Below the pieces are notes generated by a model, which had not been told where the DNA came from, did no database searches, and worked only from the letters and a program-made list of their open reading frames with translations. DNA of 64,000 bases from Stachybotrys elegans (lineage: Eukaryota; Ascomycota; Sordariomycetes; Hypocreales; Stachybotryaceae). Made by a program: the position numbers and the translations under genes. Shown here one piece after another: positions 46,381 to 58,498 of this stretch (its first letter is position 1; every line of letters starts with the position of its first letter). The stretch lies in contig JAGPNK010000002.1 in assembly GCA_020746835.1 (NCBI GenBank), positions 620,001-684,000 of the forward strand. Reading direction: 5' to 3'.

Positions 46381-47571
46381 AGTAGCGCTAGAACATAGCA
46401 ATCAGTGGGCAGTAGGAAATATTCCCACCTGTTATGTTTTTAAAGGATTACCTAGATAGATGTACCTTGCGAATAGCAATTCAATCCGATTTTCTGCACG
46501 GAGTACGTGTTTCCCAAATAAAATAACGCCACAGACGAAGCACTCGTCCTCACGCAGAGAGCATCGCCGTCATGGGTGGCGAGCAGCGCCTTTGGTAGCC
46601 CTCATCCATTCCAGCCACGGGCAAGATTCTCAGGCCAGTCGGCGCATCGACTGTGATAAATGGATGGTGTTGCAGAGAGGCTGCGAGCAATCATCGGACC
46701 ACCAGAATCCCTGAGGCGCAAGGCGACATCTCTGAGGCTGCCGAGGGAAACTAAACACCGTGCCGTCATGCCGTGCTGCCGCCCGTCATCCAACCATCTT
46801 CCCGCTACTTTGCGATCTTCGCCGCCAACGCGAGCACTAACTGGCATGCCGCTGCGGCGAGCGTCCGCCTCTCCCGGCAGCAGACGTCATCAACGTCGCT
46901 CGTCCCGGGCGGACTGCCCATTCTGTCGGTAAGTTGTTCCAACAATGTCCATAATTTCATCCAGCTGGCACATGGGACAGCTGGTATTATGAGGTTTTGC
47001 ATTGTAAATGAACCTGCCGCGAGCGCCTGGAATGCAGCGCTGGCGCGCAAATGCAACAAGCTCGGCGCTCCCGTCCAATGACCTCGAGATCCATAACCCT
47101 CAACCACGCCATGTCACCACAGCACAAGCAACTTTATTGCCTGCATCATCAACCTTAATAGCACGTTTCCCTCTTGCAAAGCATTTCATGACATCGCTGG
47201 TCAGGTGGATCTCGGACTTGCTCGGGCTTCCTTATGCTTCGGTCCGCTCACCCACCATAGACCGGATCCGGCACAACTCACCCACCACCAATACATGTTG
47301 ATCAGCCTCGCAAGCGCATACCATGATTGGCTTTCTTTGTACCCTTTGTCATTATGATTTTTTACCTGGTTCCGCTTAAAAGGAGCGGTTGCCCCGAAGA
47401 CAAAACAAGAGAGAAGAGAGAAGAGGAAAAAAAATTCAATGATCGAGATGGACGCTCGCTGCATACCTCCCTCGTAGTATTGGATATCCACCTCATGCAT
47501 ACCATCATCCCGCGACCCAGGATATATACAGCATCCGACCTTGTCCTCCTCCCCTGCTGAGAGTTTTTGCT
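46381..47571 (+). promoter_or_regulatory. Spacer and promoter of the amino acid permease
   Basis: About 1.2 kb. A TATATA element lies at about 47523-47528, about 45 bp before the ATG at 47572, which is a plausible TATA box for the permease. No other gene is supported. Confidence 0.45.
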
Positions 47572-49218
47572 ATGCAAGGCTACGAGTTGATCATGTCGAA
47601 GCCATCCCGATCGCCCGCCTCCTCCCCTCCTCCCGCCGCGAACCGCCCCCAGCAGCGACTCGCGGCCGTCTTCGGCGGCAGACATGTCGCGGTCGGCCCT
47701 CGCATCACGCCGCCCCTCGACGGGCCCGCCGACTTTGAGCCCGTCAACGAAGACTCCAACTCGGCCTACCTCGCCAAGCAGCTCGAGGACGAGGCCGGCA
47801 ACGGGATCCAGTACCGCACCTGCTCCTGGCAGAAGACGGCCTACCTGCTCTTCAGCGAGTACATCTGCCTCGCCATCATGAGCTTCCCCTGGTCCTACAG
47901 CGTCCTCGGCCTCGTCCCCGGCCTGATCCTCACGGCCGTCGTCGCCGCCATCGTCCTCTACACGAGCCTTGTCCTGTGGCAGTTTTGCCTGCGCCACCCC
48001 GAGGTCCGCGACGTGTGCGACATTGGTCAGATGCTCTTCTGGGGCAACAAGTGGGCGTGGTGGGCGACGGCCGTCATGTTCATCCTCAACAACACCTTCA
48101 TCCAGGGCTTGCACGTCCTCGTCGGCGCCGAGTACATCAACACCATGACCGCCAGCGACAGCGTGGGAGGTTGCCGCACCGTGTCCTTCTCCATCGCCGT
48201 CGCCGGGCTTGGCTGGATTGCATCGCTGCCGCGCACCTTTAGCGTGCTGTCCCGGCTTGGATTCTGGTCCGCCCTCTTCACTTTCGTTTCTGTCATGTTG
48301 GCGACCATCTTTGCAGGTCTGCAGGACCACCCGGCGGGATACACCAAGGAGCTGGGCAATCCCATCGTCAATGCTTTCCCGGCCAACACCAAGTTCACTG
48401 TCGGCGTCGCTGCTTTCCTCAACATCAGCTATACCTTCATCGGCCAGATAACGCTGCCGAGCTTCATAGCTGAGATGCGCGATCCTCGGTACGCAAGTCG
48501 CTCCGCCATGACGAACAGCCACAACTAACATTGAGCACAGTGACTTTCCAAAATCTCTTTGGGCTTGCACCATTGCCGAAGTCATCGTATTCAGTGTCGT
48601 CGGCGCCATCATATACGCCTTCGTTGGAGACCAGTACATGACGTCGCCAGCCTTTGGCTCTCTGGATGTCCTATATAAGAAGGTGTCGTACTCGTTCATG
48701 ATTCCAACCATCATATTCCTTGGATGTCTGTATGCTTCCGTGACCGGACGCTTCATCTTCTTCAGGCTCTTCCAGAACTCGAGGCACATGACGGACCACA
48801 CCGTCGTGGGATGGGCGTCATGGGCGGGCATCTTGTTGGGGACATGGATCCTGGCCTTTCTCATCTCCCAGGTCATTCCTTTCTTCAACTCTCGTAAGCC
48901 TCCGTTCACCGCATGATGTATCTGCGAAGACGCTGACCAGCAACAGTCCTCGCCGTCATGTCATCGCTCTTTGACTGCTGGTTCGGCTTCATCTTCTGGG
49001 GCATCGCATACCTGCGGATGCGCAAGGCCGACAGGAAGGCGGGTAAGTATCAGGAGCCCATCTGGGATAACATGTCGCTGGGGCTCAACATTGGCATCAT
49101 ATTGATCGGCGTCTTCTTCCTGACGGTGGGCACATGGGCCAGCGTGCAGGGCATCATCGACGAGTATGATGCCGGGACTGTCAACGGTGCCTTTTCATGT
49201 GCCAGCAACGGACTGTGA
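47572..49218 (+). CDS. Neutral amino acid permease, AAAP family (Mtr type)
   Basis: A proton-coupled amino acid carrier of the plasma or vacuolar membrane, related to Neurospora Mtr. Exons 47572-48488, 48541-48893 and 48947-49218 give 513 residues. A cytosolic N terminus (SRSPASSPPPAANRP) is followed by about 11 membrane helices. The first contains TAYLLFSEYICLAIMSFPWSYSVLG, the family's conserved unwound helix. Others include FTVGVAAFLNISYTFIGQITLPSFIAEM and IPTIIFLGCLYASVTGRFIFF. Both introns have clear donors (GTACGC, GTAAGC) and CAG acceptors. A second in-frame ATG at 47593 could also be used and would remove seven residues. The preferred substrate cannot be read from sequence; neutral and aromatic amino acids are the usual ones in this group. 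Confidence 0.9.
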
Positions 49219-49860
49219 AGGAATCATGGCTTCCCTCTACCTACCTACCTATCCCGTAGAATTGCTGTATCATGGCGAAGATGGCTAGTGCTGCCTTCGC
49301 ATCCTGGGCATGACACCCGAAGCCCTGCCTTACCTTCAACGGTTCATGAGTAGTCTGTAGGTGTGACATGCAGACCCCTCAGGATCAACAGCCGTCAAGC
49401 ACCCAAGCCATAGCCTCCGCCGGACATGGCGCGCGCACTTCTAGACATCAACTGAGGATGCGCCCAAGGACGCCGTTGCATCGGCCCGTATTCTTAGAGA
49501 ACCACGCCACCCTCTCACCGTTCATCTCCCTCTCCCTCTTCAGGTTCCCAGAGACGTGGACGTGTACCCACCCCACTGTAATCTCCTCCCCCACCCCCTG
49601 GCGATCCCCTGAAGAAAAGCCCTTCTAGACCCCGCTGTTTGCCCCCCTCCTCCATCTCCATTAGCCCCTTATCTAAAGTTGGTAGGGGACAAAGCTCCTG
49701 TCCCTCACAGCAGGAGGTAAAAAAAAAAAAAATAACCTACCCCCAAGGTGTCCCTGAACCGATAACGGTAGGCCAAGTTGTCTGCGACACCGCTTCTACA
49801 CATGTGTGCCGCCATCTTCACTCCTACAGCGTAGACCGACAACCACCCATCCCACGCCCA
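49219..49860 (+). promoter_or_regulatory. Spacer and promoter of the desaturase gene
   Basis: About 640 bp between two genes on the same strand. TACC repeats lie at 49237-49251, just after the permease stop, and a poly-A run of about 13 lies at 49719-49731. Pyrimidine-rich leader sequence precedes the ATG at 49861. Confidence 0.5.
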
Positions 49861-51070
49861 ATGCCTTCCTCGACCTCTACCACCGTCACCAAGCCCGCCA
49901 AGGGTGCGGCTGGCAACGACAAGCACGACTTCTTCTGGACGTACACCGAGGAGCCGCACCGCACGCGTCGCCTGGCCATTATCAAAGCCCACCCCGAGGT
50001 GCGTATCGCACGCCTCCTCAGAACCCATTGCAGCTCGCTGACATCTATGCTCCTGTCCAACAGATCACCAAGCTCTGCGGCCCCGAGCCTCTGACCAAAT
50101 ACGTCGTCGCCGGCGTCGTCGGCCTCCAGTTCGCCATCGCCTACTACCTGCGCGCCACGCCCTTCTGGTCCTTCAAGTTCTGGGCCCTCGCCTACGTCTT
50201 CGGCGCCACGGCCAACCAGAACCTCTTCCTCGCTATCCATGAGATCTCTCATAACCTCGCCTTCCGCAGCCCGCTCGCCAACCGCCTCATCGCCATCTTC
50301 GCCAACCTGCCCATCGCTGTGCCCTACAGCGCCTCCTTCCGCGTACGTCGTGGCCGTCTTTTCTGCTGTGACGGGATACTAATCAATGTCTTTGTGTGTA
50401 GCCTTACCATCTCACCCACCACAAGTCCCTCGGTGTCGATGGCCTGGATACCGATCTCCCCACCGCCATTGAGGCCTTTGTCCTCGACTCGATCCTCGGC
50501 AAGGCCTTCTTCTGCACCTTCCAGATATTCTTCTACGCCCTGCGCCCCATGGCCGTCTACCGCGTCCCCTTCACCTGGGTTCACTACCTCAACCTCGCCG
50601 TCCAGCTGGGCTTCGACTTCCTGCTCGTCCGTTTCGTCTCCCCCCACGCCCTGCTCTACCTCCTGCTCTCCTCCTTCCTCGCCGGCAGCCTCCACCCCCT
50701 TGCCGGCCACTTCATCGCCGAGCACTACGTCTACGAGACCGTCACCCCGACTCAGCGCAACCCTGAGAACAAGGTCCCAGTCCCCGAGACCTTCTCCTAC
50801 TACGGCCCTCTGAACTGGCTCACCTACAACGTCGGCTATCACAATGAGCACCACGACTTCCCCGCCATCCCCTGGACCAGGCTCCCTGCTGTTACCCACA
50901 TGGCCAAGGAGTTCTACCAGGATCTGCCCCGTCATGAGAGCTGGTCGTACGCCATCTGGCGCTTCATCTGGGACGAGAATGTCGGCCTCAACTGCCGTGT
51001 CAAGCGTGAGAAAGGTGGTCGCCTCGTTGGCGGTGCAGCCGGATGGAAGCAGACCGAGATTGAGGCATAA
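49861..51070 (+). CDS. dsd1: Sphingolipid delta-4 desaturase
   Basis: This ER membrane enzyme introduces the delta-4 double bond into the long-chain base of dihydroceramide, the step toward glucosylceramide in filamentous fungi. Exons 49861-49998, 50064-50342 and 50402-51070 give 361 residues. The N-terminal DES1-type motif HDFFWTYTEEPHRTRRLAII is present. The three di-iron histidine boxes are complete: HEISH at 105-109, HLTHH at 142-146 and HNEHH at 286-290. GVDGLDTDLPTAIEA after box two is typical of the family. The C terminus FIWDENVGLNCRVKRE also matches. Codon usage is strongly C-ending, suggesting good expression. Confidence 0.95.
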
Positions 51071-51764
51071 TGTGTCCCTGGACGAGTATGGAACAGCATA
51101 GAGTACCCGGAGCGATGCAAGAGATTGCTCATGGTCATATCCCAGCGTTCTCGTCTGACTTGACATTGTTGTGGTGCATTGTTCTCACTAATAGCTGAAG
51201 GCCCGGTCGGTGTTGAGGAGTTTCGTTGATGGGAGGCATTCATGGGTTCATAAAATGTAGAGCATATGAAAAAGCATAATATACTGCCGTTATGGTTTCC
51301 GAAACTTGCATCGCCCCGTCCTCTTTAACCCGCACCGTTTGCAACGTACGCCGCAGAAGTTTCGACAAGCAATAAGGCATTCCCGCGGCCACGATACACT
51401 TGGTGCTTCAGTTGACATACATCGGTTGTGGAAATCGACTTACCAGAAAAGGCTACGTATACAGGAGAAAACAGGAAACAAGAGGACACAAAGGCGGTAC
51501 ATCGGCCTCTCAACCTCGCCTACATACACATAATGACGCTGTCCAGTCTGCAACCAATGCGCCGTCCTAACCGCCGCAACAAAGAAAAGAACCTAAAGAT
51601 CAAGAAATCCCCCCGGGCCCTTTCCGCGAGCGGACTTAGAGAGCAACCTTTTGCTGTGCTATTATTTGTCCGATGTTCAAGCGCATGAACGGGCTGAGTC
51701 AACCCAGCTCGATTGGTACAGGGCACGGGTTGGAATAACTCTGCTGATCTCCTCCATGGATCGA
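51071..51764. other. 3' intergenic region between two convergent genes
   Basis: About 690 bp between the stop codons of the desaturase (plus) and scs2 (minus). It would hold both 3' untranslated regions. Nothing else is recognisable. Confidence 0.5.
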
Positions 51765-52938
51765 CTAGAAGAAGAAATATGCAAGGAGGAAGCTGATCAA
51801 GCAGAGCAGGGCGACAATGGGAACCGGGACACCGGAAGCCGGGGGACGGTTGGCCTGTGCCAGTGTAGGCGCAGGCTTGGGGTTGCTCTCCGGAGAGCCC
51901 TTGACGTTTCGTTGACGCAGGCCGGAATCCTTAAGAGAAGCGATCTGAGTCTCTGCTTGGGCCAGCTTCGCTTTGAGCTCTTCGTAGGTCAGCTGAGCAG
52001 CGTTGGATACCGTCGCGGCGGCCGACGAGACCACGGACTTGGGGGCTTCTGATACGTTGTCGTCATCGTGCGATTCTACGGAGCGCAGGTCGGCCTGGCT
52101 CGACTCGAGGTTGGCGCTGGGGGAGGAGAAGTTTCGGGATGGTTCGGGAGTTTCGGATGCCTTAAGGTGCCTTCAGTCAGCAGTTGTGCGATGCGTCGAG
52201 GCGAGATATACATACACCATTGGTCAGCGACGGCTTACTAGGCGTCACGGCGGCAGCTGGGGCAAGGGAAGCTGGGTCCTCGCCGGCAGCCTGCCAGTTG
52301 ACTCGGATCTTCCTCTCCTGAACCTTGGACTTTTCGGTCGAGTCAAGCTGCATGTCGTTAGTCGACGAGCACGGGATAGATATAGATGTCGGGAGAACCC
52401 ACCACAGAAGCAATGCTAGCGAACTCCTTGTCGGGGGTGATGGCGGCCGACTGGACCAGGAACTTGTCGCGACACTTGGCATCCAGGGGAGGCTCCGTCT
52501 TCATGGCCTGCAGCAGGACTATCACAAGTTAGCACTCGAATATGGTGCATGTGGAAGCCAAAGCATGGCATACCCGAGACATCAAAGTCCTGGCCCGGCT
52601 CGATGCGGCCAGCATTTGGTCGGACGCAGTACCTAAAGAGGCGGTCAGGGTCGTGTGCGACGGGCGAAGCGGCGATGGGTGTCCTTACTGCTTGGGGGCG
52701 GTGGTCTTGACCTGAGAGGGTATTAGCAGGGAGAAAAATACAGTATGCGACATGACGTGAAGGCTTCTCCGTACCTTGAAAGCAACCGGGGAGCTACCCG
52801 TGTTCCGGATAGTCAGAGTGCGCGCGACCTCGACGGTGAAGGGACCTGGGCAGCTGATCAATAGGGTGGACAGAAACGTCACCCAGGAGCGCACGTACGC
52901 TGAAAGGACAGCTCAAAGGGCAAGACTTCGACAGACAT
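51765..52938 (-). CDS. scs2: VAMP-associated protein, Scs2/VAP family
   Basis: A tail-anchored ER protein whose MSP domain binds FFAT motifs and tethers ER to the plasma membrane. Seven exons (52938-52899, 52845-52775, 52711-52689, 52632-52574, 52518-52403, 52347-52216, 52160-51765) give 278 residues. The MSP domain covers about 1-120: SVEVLPFELSFQRPF, LTIRNTGSSPVAFKVKTTAPKQYCVRP and RIEPGQDFDVSVLLQ, with the basic and aromatic positions expected for FFAT binding. A Ser/Glu-rich linker, a coiled coil (LTYEELKAKLAQAETQIASL) and a C-terminal hydrophobic anchor (VPIVALLCLISFLLAYFFF) follow. The many short 5' exons, one of only 23 nt, are supported by continuous restoration of the MSP motif. It is divergent from the UBX-domain gene. 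Confidence 0.93.
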
Positions 52939-54060
52939 GATGGCGGAGAGGGCGCTAGAGCGGCGGCGATCGTGTAGGGGCTGGTGTTGGCGTTGGGTGT
53001 CGAGGAGGAGGCCGAGTTGTGCGCAGGAGGCCGAGAAATGGTTGACAGCGAAGCGGGTGGGGGAGGGGGGCCAGCGACCACCAACAGGGGTGAAACAGAT
53101 AGGTGGACGAACCCAAGCAAGGCTGGGAACTGATATGATAAGACGAGTTTCTGCAGAGGTAGACGGCAGGTATTTTGGAGTTTGTGTGAGGTGGTTTTGG
53201 ACAGACTCGATGGTGCCGTAATTGAGGACGTGGATGGAGCAGCCTCGACGTAATCAAAAGCCACGGGCTTCAGCCAAGGCAAGGTAGCTCGTGCCAGCTT
53301 TCATCAAGCCGTTCGGTTAGTAATGCTGCTACAGGCCAGCAAGTACCACCTGGTTGCTGGGTACTGACATCGACCCATATAATCGCCTAGAATCGGGGAG
53401 CCACTCCCCTGAGCTAAGTCGCTCGACCTGCAAGTGACATAACCATGACCAATGGCCCGGGAGGCCGAGGTGAAGATCGCTGTGGCTTTCGCTTCTGATC
53501 ATCGACCCTCAAACCCCCATCTTGCCGAGTTTCAAGGGACCGATAATTGTCCAGCCTCATGTATCGGATGGACCTTGCAGTTGTCTTCGTTGCAGCCCGG
53601 TCAATATTACTTACCTACCTACCTATTGTAAATTAATTGCTGGTCGGTGGCACCATCGGACCCTGACTCTCTGTAATGGGCGGATTACCCGCTGTAACGC
53701 CGCGCCCCAGCTGGAGCGTGGAAGGCACCACTGGAATGACGTTACCTGAAGAGGACAGGCAAGCAGGTTAGGTCACCATGCTCTCATCCTAGGAGCCTGA
53801 GCTGTCTTTGGCATCTTCATTGAATGATACATATCCACATCTTTGACGGCTCTTTTTGACAGTCTATAACCCGGGGGGGAATCACGACCCGGGCCGCTTA
53901 GAACGAATCTCAAATCTCAATTGGACCGTACGGAGCAAGCACGGAGCTTCCTTGACGAGCTATCCCCTCGTTGCCCCTCAATTCACACCAACACCACCAC
54001 CACCACCACCACCACCACCACCACTTCGATACCCGCCGAATATTGCAACAGCACCATAAG
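52939..54060. promoter_or_regulatory. Divergent promoter region scs2 / UBX-domain gene
   Basis: About 1.1 kb between divergent starts. TACC repeats lie at 53611-53625. A CAC trinucleotide tract at 53991-54024 lies in the leader of the UBX gene, about 36 bp before its ATG. A tRNA-like A box on the minus strand near 53385-53420 lacks a matching acceptor stem and B box. Confidence 0.5.
53991..54024. repeat. (CAC)n trinucleotide tract in a 5' leader
   Basis: About eleven CAC/ACC units end 36 bp upstream of the ATG at 54061. It produces poly-His, poly-Thr and poly-Pro chance frames that are not genes. Confidence 0.9.
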
Positions 54061-55173
54061 ATGGCTTCCGACCTGGATACGTTGCTCGATATGGGCTTTG
54101 AGAGAGCCCGTGCTGAGATTGCCGTAAAAAAGACCGGAGGACGTAAGATAATTCCTCCCTCAGCTACGGCAGGTGCTCATTCATTGTCACAGTGCAGGGC
54201 GCTCTCCAGTGGTTAGAGGACAACCAGGACAAGCCTCTCGAGCAGATCCACGCTGAGGCCAGCACTGCCGATGACGATGATCAGGACGAGGACGAGACCA
54301 ATGCTGAGATTACCGCCCTCGAGTCAGGCCAGGAGGCCCGTTCCCTCGTCTGCAACGAGTGTGGCAAGCGATTCAGGAACGAGGCGCTGGCTAGTTACCA
54401 TGCTTCAAAGACGTATGGCATTGCGTCCTCCCTATCTTCTTCTCTCAGACCGACTGACACCTTGGTAGCGAGCATACCGACTTTTCGCAGTCAACCGAAG
54501 AGATAGCTCCCCTCACTGAAGAGGAGAAGAAGGCCAAGCTCGAAGAACTACGTGAGCGCCTCAAGGCAAAGAAGGCTGCTCAATCTATGCAGGACAAGGA
54601 AGACCAGAAGCGAAACGAGGTATGTCACCCAGTTGTTGGCATCTGTTGCACATCACTGACGGGATGAAGAAAATTCGCTTGAAGTCGACAAAAGAGACCC
54701 AGGACGCCAAGGAAGAGCTGCAGCGCAAGGAGCAGATCAAGGAAGCCGCCCGCAAGCGTCAAGAGAAGCTTGAGGATCTCGAGGCTAAGAAGCGCATCAA
54801 GGCCAAGATCGAAGCCGACAAGGCCGAGCGTCGTCGCAAGACTGAGGAGGCCAAGGCTGCGCGCGAAGGCAGGGCGCCCGAGGCCGCGGCATCGGCTTCT
54901 GCTCCTGCTGCTGCCCCCGCTGCTGCCAAACCCAAGGCCGACCACAGCGAAGCCAGGTTGAGGCTTCAGACAGACTCTGGCAACATCACCAAGACGCTAC
55001 CGGCCGAGACGACTCTGTTTGAGCTGGCGCAGCAGGTGGAGAGCGAGACCGGAAAGCCCGTCACGAGCTTCTCGATAACGTTTCCCAGGAAGACCTTCCA
55101 GGGCAACGAGGACATGTCCAAAACGCTCAAGGAAGCGGGTTTCGTACCTTCCTCTGTGCTCATTGTTAAATAG
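54061..55173 (+). CDS. UBA / C2H2 zinc finger / UBX domain protein (Cdc48 cofactor type)
   Basis: A ubiquitin-binding adaptor of the Cdc48/p97 unfoldase. Exons 54061-54142, 54193-54412, 54469-54619 and 54670-55173 give 318 residues. The UBA domain is at 1-40 (LDTLLDMGFERARAEIAVKKTG, LQGALQWLEDN). A zinc finger has C81, C84, H97 and H103 (CNECGKRF...H...KTEHTDF), a spacing like the finger of Otu1. It is followed by EEIAPLTEEEKKAKLEELRERL, which recalls the UBXN1/SAKS1 group. A long basic coiled coil and an Ala/Pro hinge come next, then the UBX domain at about 235-318 ending FVPSSVLIVK. Intron 2 lies inside the finger, and its removal brings the second His into place. Confidence 0.91.
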
Positions 55174-55599
55174 TCAACATAGATGCTAGACCAGCTCGGA
55201 GCCGAGAACCATGCGTAGCAGGCGTTAGCTAAGATATCGAGACAGGCATTACGATGCGAATTCTACAGGTCGAGAGCCACGACCGTCCGTCACACACCGT
55301 CCCGATGACCCAACAGGCACATGCACATGCACTGGCGCAGACCGTGTGAACTTGCCAACCACCTATGGCTAGGTTTACTTTTTTGATTCAGAGCCGTTTA
55401 ACTGACCAATTCTCCACCCGGGTGAACTCCATCAAGAGCGTTCCTCATGCTATCATATGAAAGAAGCCACTCTGTGTAGGCCGCAGGATGCTGCGGCTTC
55501 TCCAACCTGTATGATCGATCGATTTGTAAAAAACCCGAAGCCATGCAGTGGAAGTACAAAGAAGCAAGAAAACAGTCGTCGCGGGGTATGCAGGGGCGC
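55174..55599. other. 3' intergenic region between UBX gene and P1 gene
   Basis: About 430 bp between convergent stop codons. It presumably consists of the two 3' untranslated regions. Nothing else is seen. Confidence 0.5.
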
Positions 55600-56172
55600 T
55601 TAGTCGAAGAGACCGAAACCCATGTCCTCGTCGGACTCCTCCTTCTCTATTGTCTGGTGTTAGCAGGCCGTACGAGCCAACGAGCGGGGGTTGAGGGGGA
55701 TGACGAACCCTCCTCCTTCTCCTCCTCGGCGGGAGCGGCGTCGGCGGCGGCAGCAGCACCACCAGCGGCAGGGCCGGCAGCGGCAGCACCACCTCCGGAG
55801 CCGACGTTGGTCAGAAGGTCCTTGACGTCCTTGCCCTCCAGAGCCTATTTGCCGTCCCAGTTAGCATTGTTTTTGGCGATTCGAGAAGTGCGGAAAACCG
55901 GTGCCAGTCGCTTCGTACCTTGGCGAACAGAGAGGTCCAGATGGGCTCGATGTCATCGATGTTGGCGGCCTTGATCAGGGTCTGGAGCTTGTCGGCCTGC
56001 AGTCGGGGCAAGAAGAAATATTGTCAGCGCGCACAGTTCACCAATTGTTTTTTGTCGAAATCTCGAAATGCGGCGACAGCGGGGGGAAGGTGGTGAAACT
56101 CACGGTGATCTCAATGCCATCGTCGGCAAGGATCAGGGCCGCGTAGGAAGATGCAAGCTCGGCGCGAGACAT
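55600..56172 (-). CDS. rpp1: 60S acidic ribosomal protein P1
   Basis: A stalk protein of the large ribosomal subunit that forms heterodimers with P2 and recruits translational GTPases. Four exons (56172-56104, 55996-55919, 55844-55709, 55646-55600) give 109 residues, the usual length. The N terminus [20 protein letters not shown] and [19 protein letters not shown] define P1 rather than P2. An Ala/Gly hinge and the acidic tail [13 protein letters not shown] complete it. The last 15 residues after the fourth intron carry the universal C terminus that binds elongation factors. The intron-rich structure of a very short gene is typical for ribosomal proteins in filamentous fungi. Confidence 0.96.
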
Positions 56173-56940
56173 TGTGAATGATGTGATGTGACGGTGCAGG
56201 TCGGTGGGATGCGGAAGTCTGCACGTTGTTTCGCGGGTGGTTGATGTCGTCTTCAATATCACTAAATTGAACCGGCACAGAAAATTGGCCCTGGTCCAGT
56301 GAAATTCAGCTGCAGGGCTTCAAGACCTAAGGTGGACAGGGGCCGAGTGTTTTTCCGGGTGTCGGGCGCTCGCGGGACGTGATTGGCCAGCCCGGTATGC
56401 GGCCAATCAGGACATGGGCTGAGGCAGACCCGGCAGCCCCTCATCTCCAGTACCTGGTTGCAAGGTCCTGCGAGGGCGCAGATGCACGTACTGTGTACAA
56501 AAGTGTCAAGTACCCACGGTTTGACCGCATGCAGCCCACCTTGACTTCCCCACCATTGACGAATGGTGACCAGCCTGCTTGGAGCTCCAGACATCTGAAA
56601 GCAAGGCCGCTTACATCACTTCCATAGCAAGCTGTTGCTAGCATGCATTTTGGGCATTCTTTCCCATTCTACCAATATCATACGTTTCTCTCCTAGGTCT
56701 GCCTACTTGCAAACGTACCCTCCACGGCCTGGTCTCCGAAGTATCCGGGCGGATCCCGTCCTACACGAGAAGACGACGTTTACCCCGCGCTACAAGCTTA
56801 AGTAAACCTGCAGAGGCCAGCCTATTAGCTCAGGGCGCTCATCCCGCTTCAGCGACAACTCTATATTCCCATTCAGTCTCATCACAACCTACCTATCCAA
56901 GGACGCTGACGTTAGCTGGCGTCACCTGGACCTATCTGCC
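56173..56940. promoter_or_regulatory. Divergent promoter region P1 / DUF2408 gene
   Basis: About 770 bp between divergent starts, expected to hold a strong ribosomal-protein promoter on the left side. A sequence TTAGCTCAGGGCGCTC at about 56826-56841 resembles a tRNA A box, but no anticodon arm or B box follows. Confidence 0.5.
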
Positions 56941-58498
56941 ATGGACACCCCTGCCGTACCCGCTCCTCGCGATGCCCGCGAGCAGGAGATTCTCGAGCGC
57001 CTTCAGCTCGTCCGCGACCAGCTGCTGCTGCTGAAGCGAGATCGGACCACGTATATCCGCAGCCAGGATGTGCTGCCGCTCTACGGCCAGACCATCGAGG
57101 AGGTGAAGAGGCTCAACGATATCCGGGCCGAGACGGGGAACAGGGAAGAGAATAGGGGTACGTCATGTTAGAGAGGGCTTCAAGGATGTTGACTGACGCT
57201 GTCGCAGTGGACAAGGTGCTGGAAAGTTGCTTCCAGCTCCTCTCGCTCTCCTACCTCACCGTTGGACGAAATAACGAGGCGCCGGCCAGTTACGCGCTCA
57301 CATCGACTATCAAGCGACTGCTCGACCACCTGGGCGAGTCCAACCTCTACTCCGCCAAGGACCTCGAGAGCATCGGCTCCACGCTGGACAAGCTATCTAG
57401 CAGCATCACACAAGCCAGCGACAAGGAGACAAAATACGCACCGTACCTCTTGCAGCATCTCTTGAGCAGGATAGAATTGTGCAAGTCGTTGCTATCCGTG
57501 TTGCAAGCCAAGCTGGACAGGTTCAGCGACTGCCTGCTGGCTATCCATGAGAAGATCATCTCTATTCTCAGGCAAATATCACTTGCCAACACCAAGTCAA
57601 AGGTAGGTCACCCACCGCCATGTCATGTAGCTGTCCGTTGACTTGGCATGATAAGTTCTCCACTAGCGAAGTGCAAAACCTACGGAAGCAGCTCGTCGAG
57701 ATTGGTGATAAGCGCAAGGATGGCAAGTTTGTTGGGGAGGACGGGTCGGAACCAGCCGGAGGCCCGGAAGTCTGCGAGCTGTACAACCGATGCCTCGTGT
57801 GGTCTGACATGGTGCTAGAACGGTACGTATGGCAAATCATGCCACTGGACACGGTGGCTAACAGCATCGTTAGGAAAGGAGTGGTACCAGAGGCGTTCCG
57901 CCACACGTATGAGACTTTGGTTGGAATCCGCAACGATTTGGAGAAGCTATCCTTGACGCAGGCCTGGTCGCTGCGCGAGACGGACCTTTACGATTACCAG
58001 CGGCAGCTCGACAAGATTGACGAGAGCCGGCAAGGTGGCAACTTCATTGATGACAGGGGCAGGCCAGCGGATCTTTGGACGCAGCGAACGATGCTGTACC
58101 TGATCAGAAGGAGCTATGCATACATCTACTCCTTTATGTTGGCTTCCGAGCCTGTATCGGAGGCGCTGCTGCCTGTATACAACCAGCTTCAGACGCTGAA
58201 GCGCTGCCTGTTGGAAGTCAAGGAGAACGGCGGTGTCTCCTCTGTGCGCGAGCTGTATCCGTACAGCATGAAGGTGAATATTCTCCTCAGGAGTGGTTTT
58301 TTTTATGACAGACGGTATAGCTAACATCCGCAGCTCAACTCGCTGGATAACATGAGAGTCGATGGCAAGTTTGTGGTCAATGGCGATATCCCTGAAGGAC
58401 AGGGCAGCGTCAGCGAGCTGCTCGCGGAGTGCTTCGAGCTCAACTACGAGCTACGGCTTGTTGCTGAAGGCGAGACAAGCGCCGGGGAGGAGAAGTGA
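56941..58498 (+). CDS. DUF2408 / UPF0662 family protein
   Basis: Five exons, 56941-57157, 57208-57602, 57656-57822, 57874-58273 and 58334-58498, give 447 residues. All junctions keep the frame, with donors GTACGT, GTAGGT, GTACGT and GTGAAT. The product is almost wholly alpha-helical, beginning REQEILERLQLVRDQLLLLKRDR and including YSAKDLESIGSTLDKL and LRETDLYDYQRQLDKIDESR. The repeated short motif DGKFV / GGNFIDDRG marks the family known in fission yeast as UPF0662. The protein is conserved in ascomycetes and is reported as cytosolic, but its role is not known. It has no enzyme motif or membrane segment. It converges with the YciI-like gene. Confidence 0.86.

Noticed and set aside
47362..48909. 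A 515-codon open frame antisense to the permease
   Set aside because: It lies opposite a permease with complete helices and splice sites, and its acidic Asp/Glu/Gly-rich product has no family features.
53385..53425. tRNA-like A box (TTAGCTCAGGGGAGTGG) on the minus strand
   Set aside because: No complementary acceptor stem, no anticodon loop in the right place and only a poor B box.
56826..56845. tRNA-like TTAGCTCAGGGCGC on the plus strand
   Set aside because: No B box or stem pairing follows within tRNA distance.
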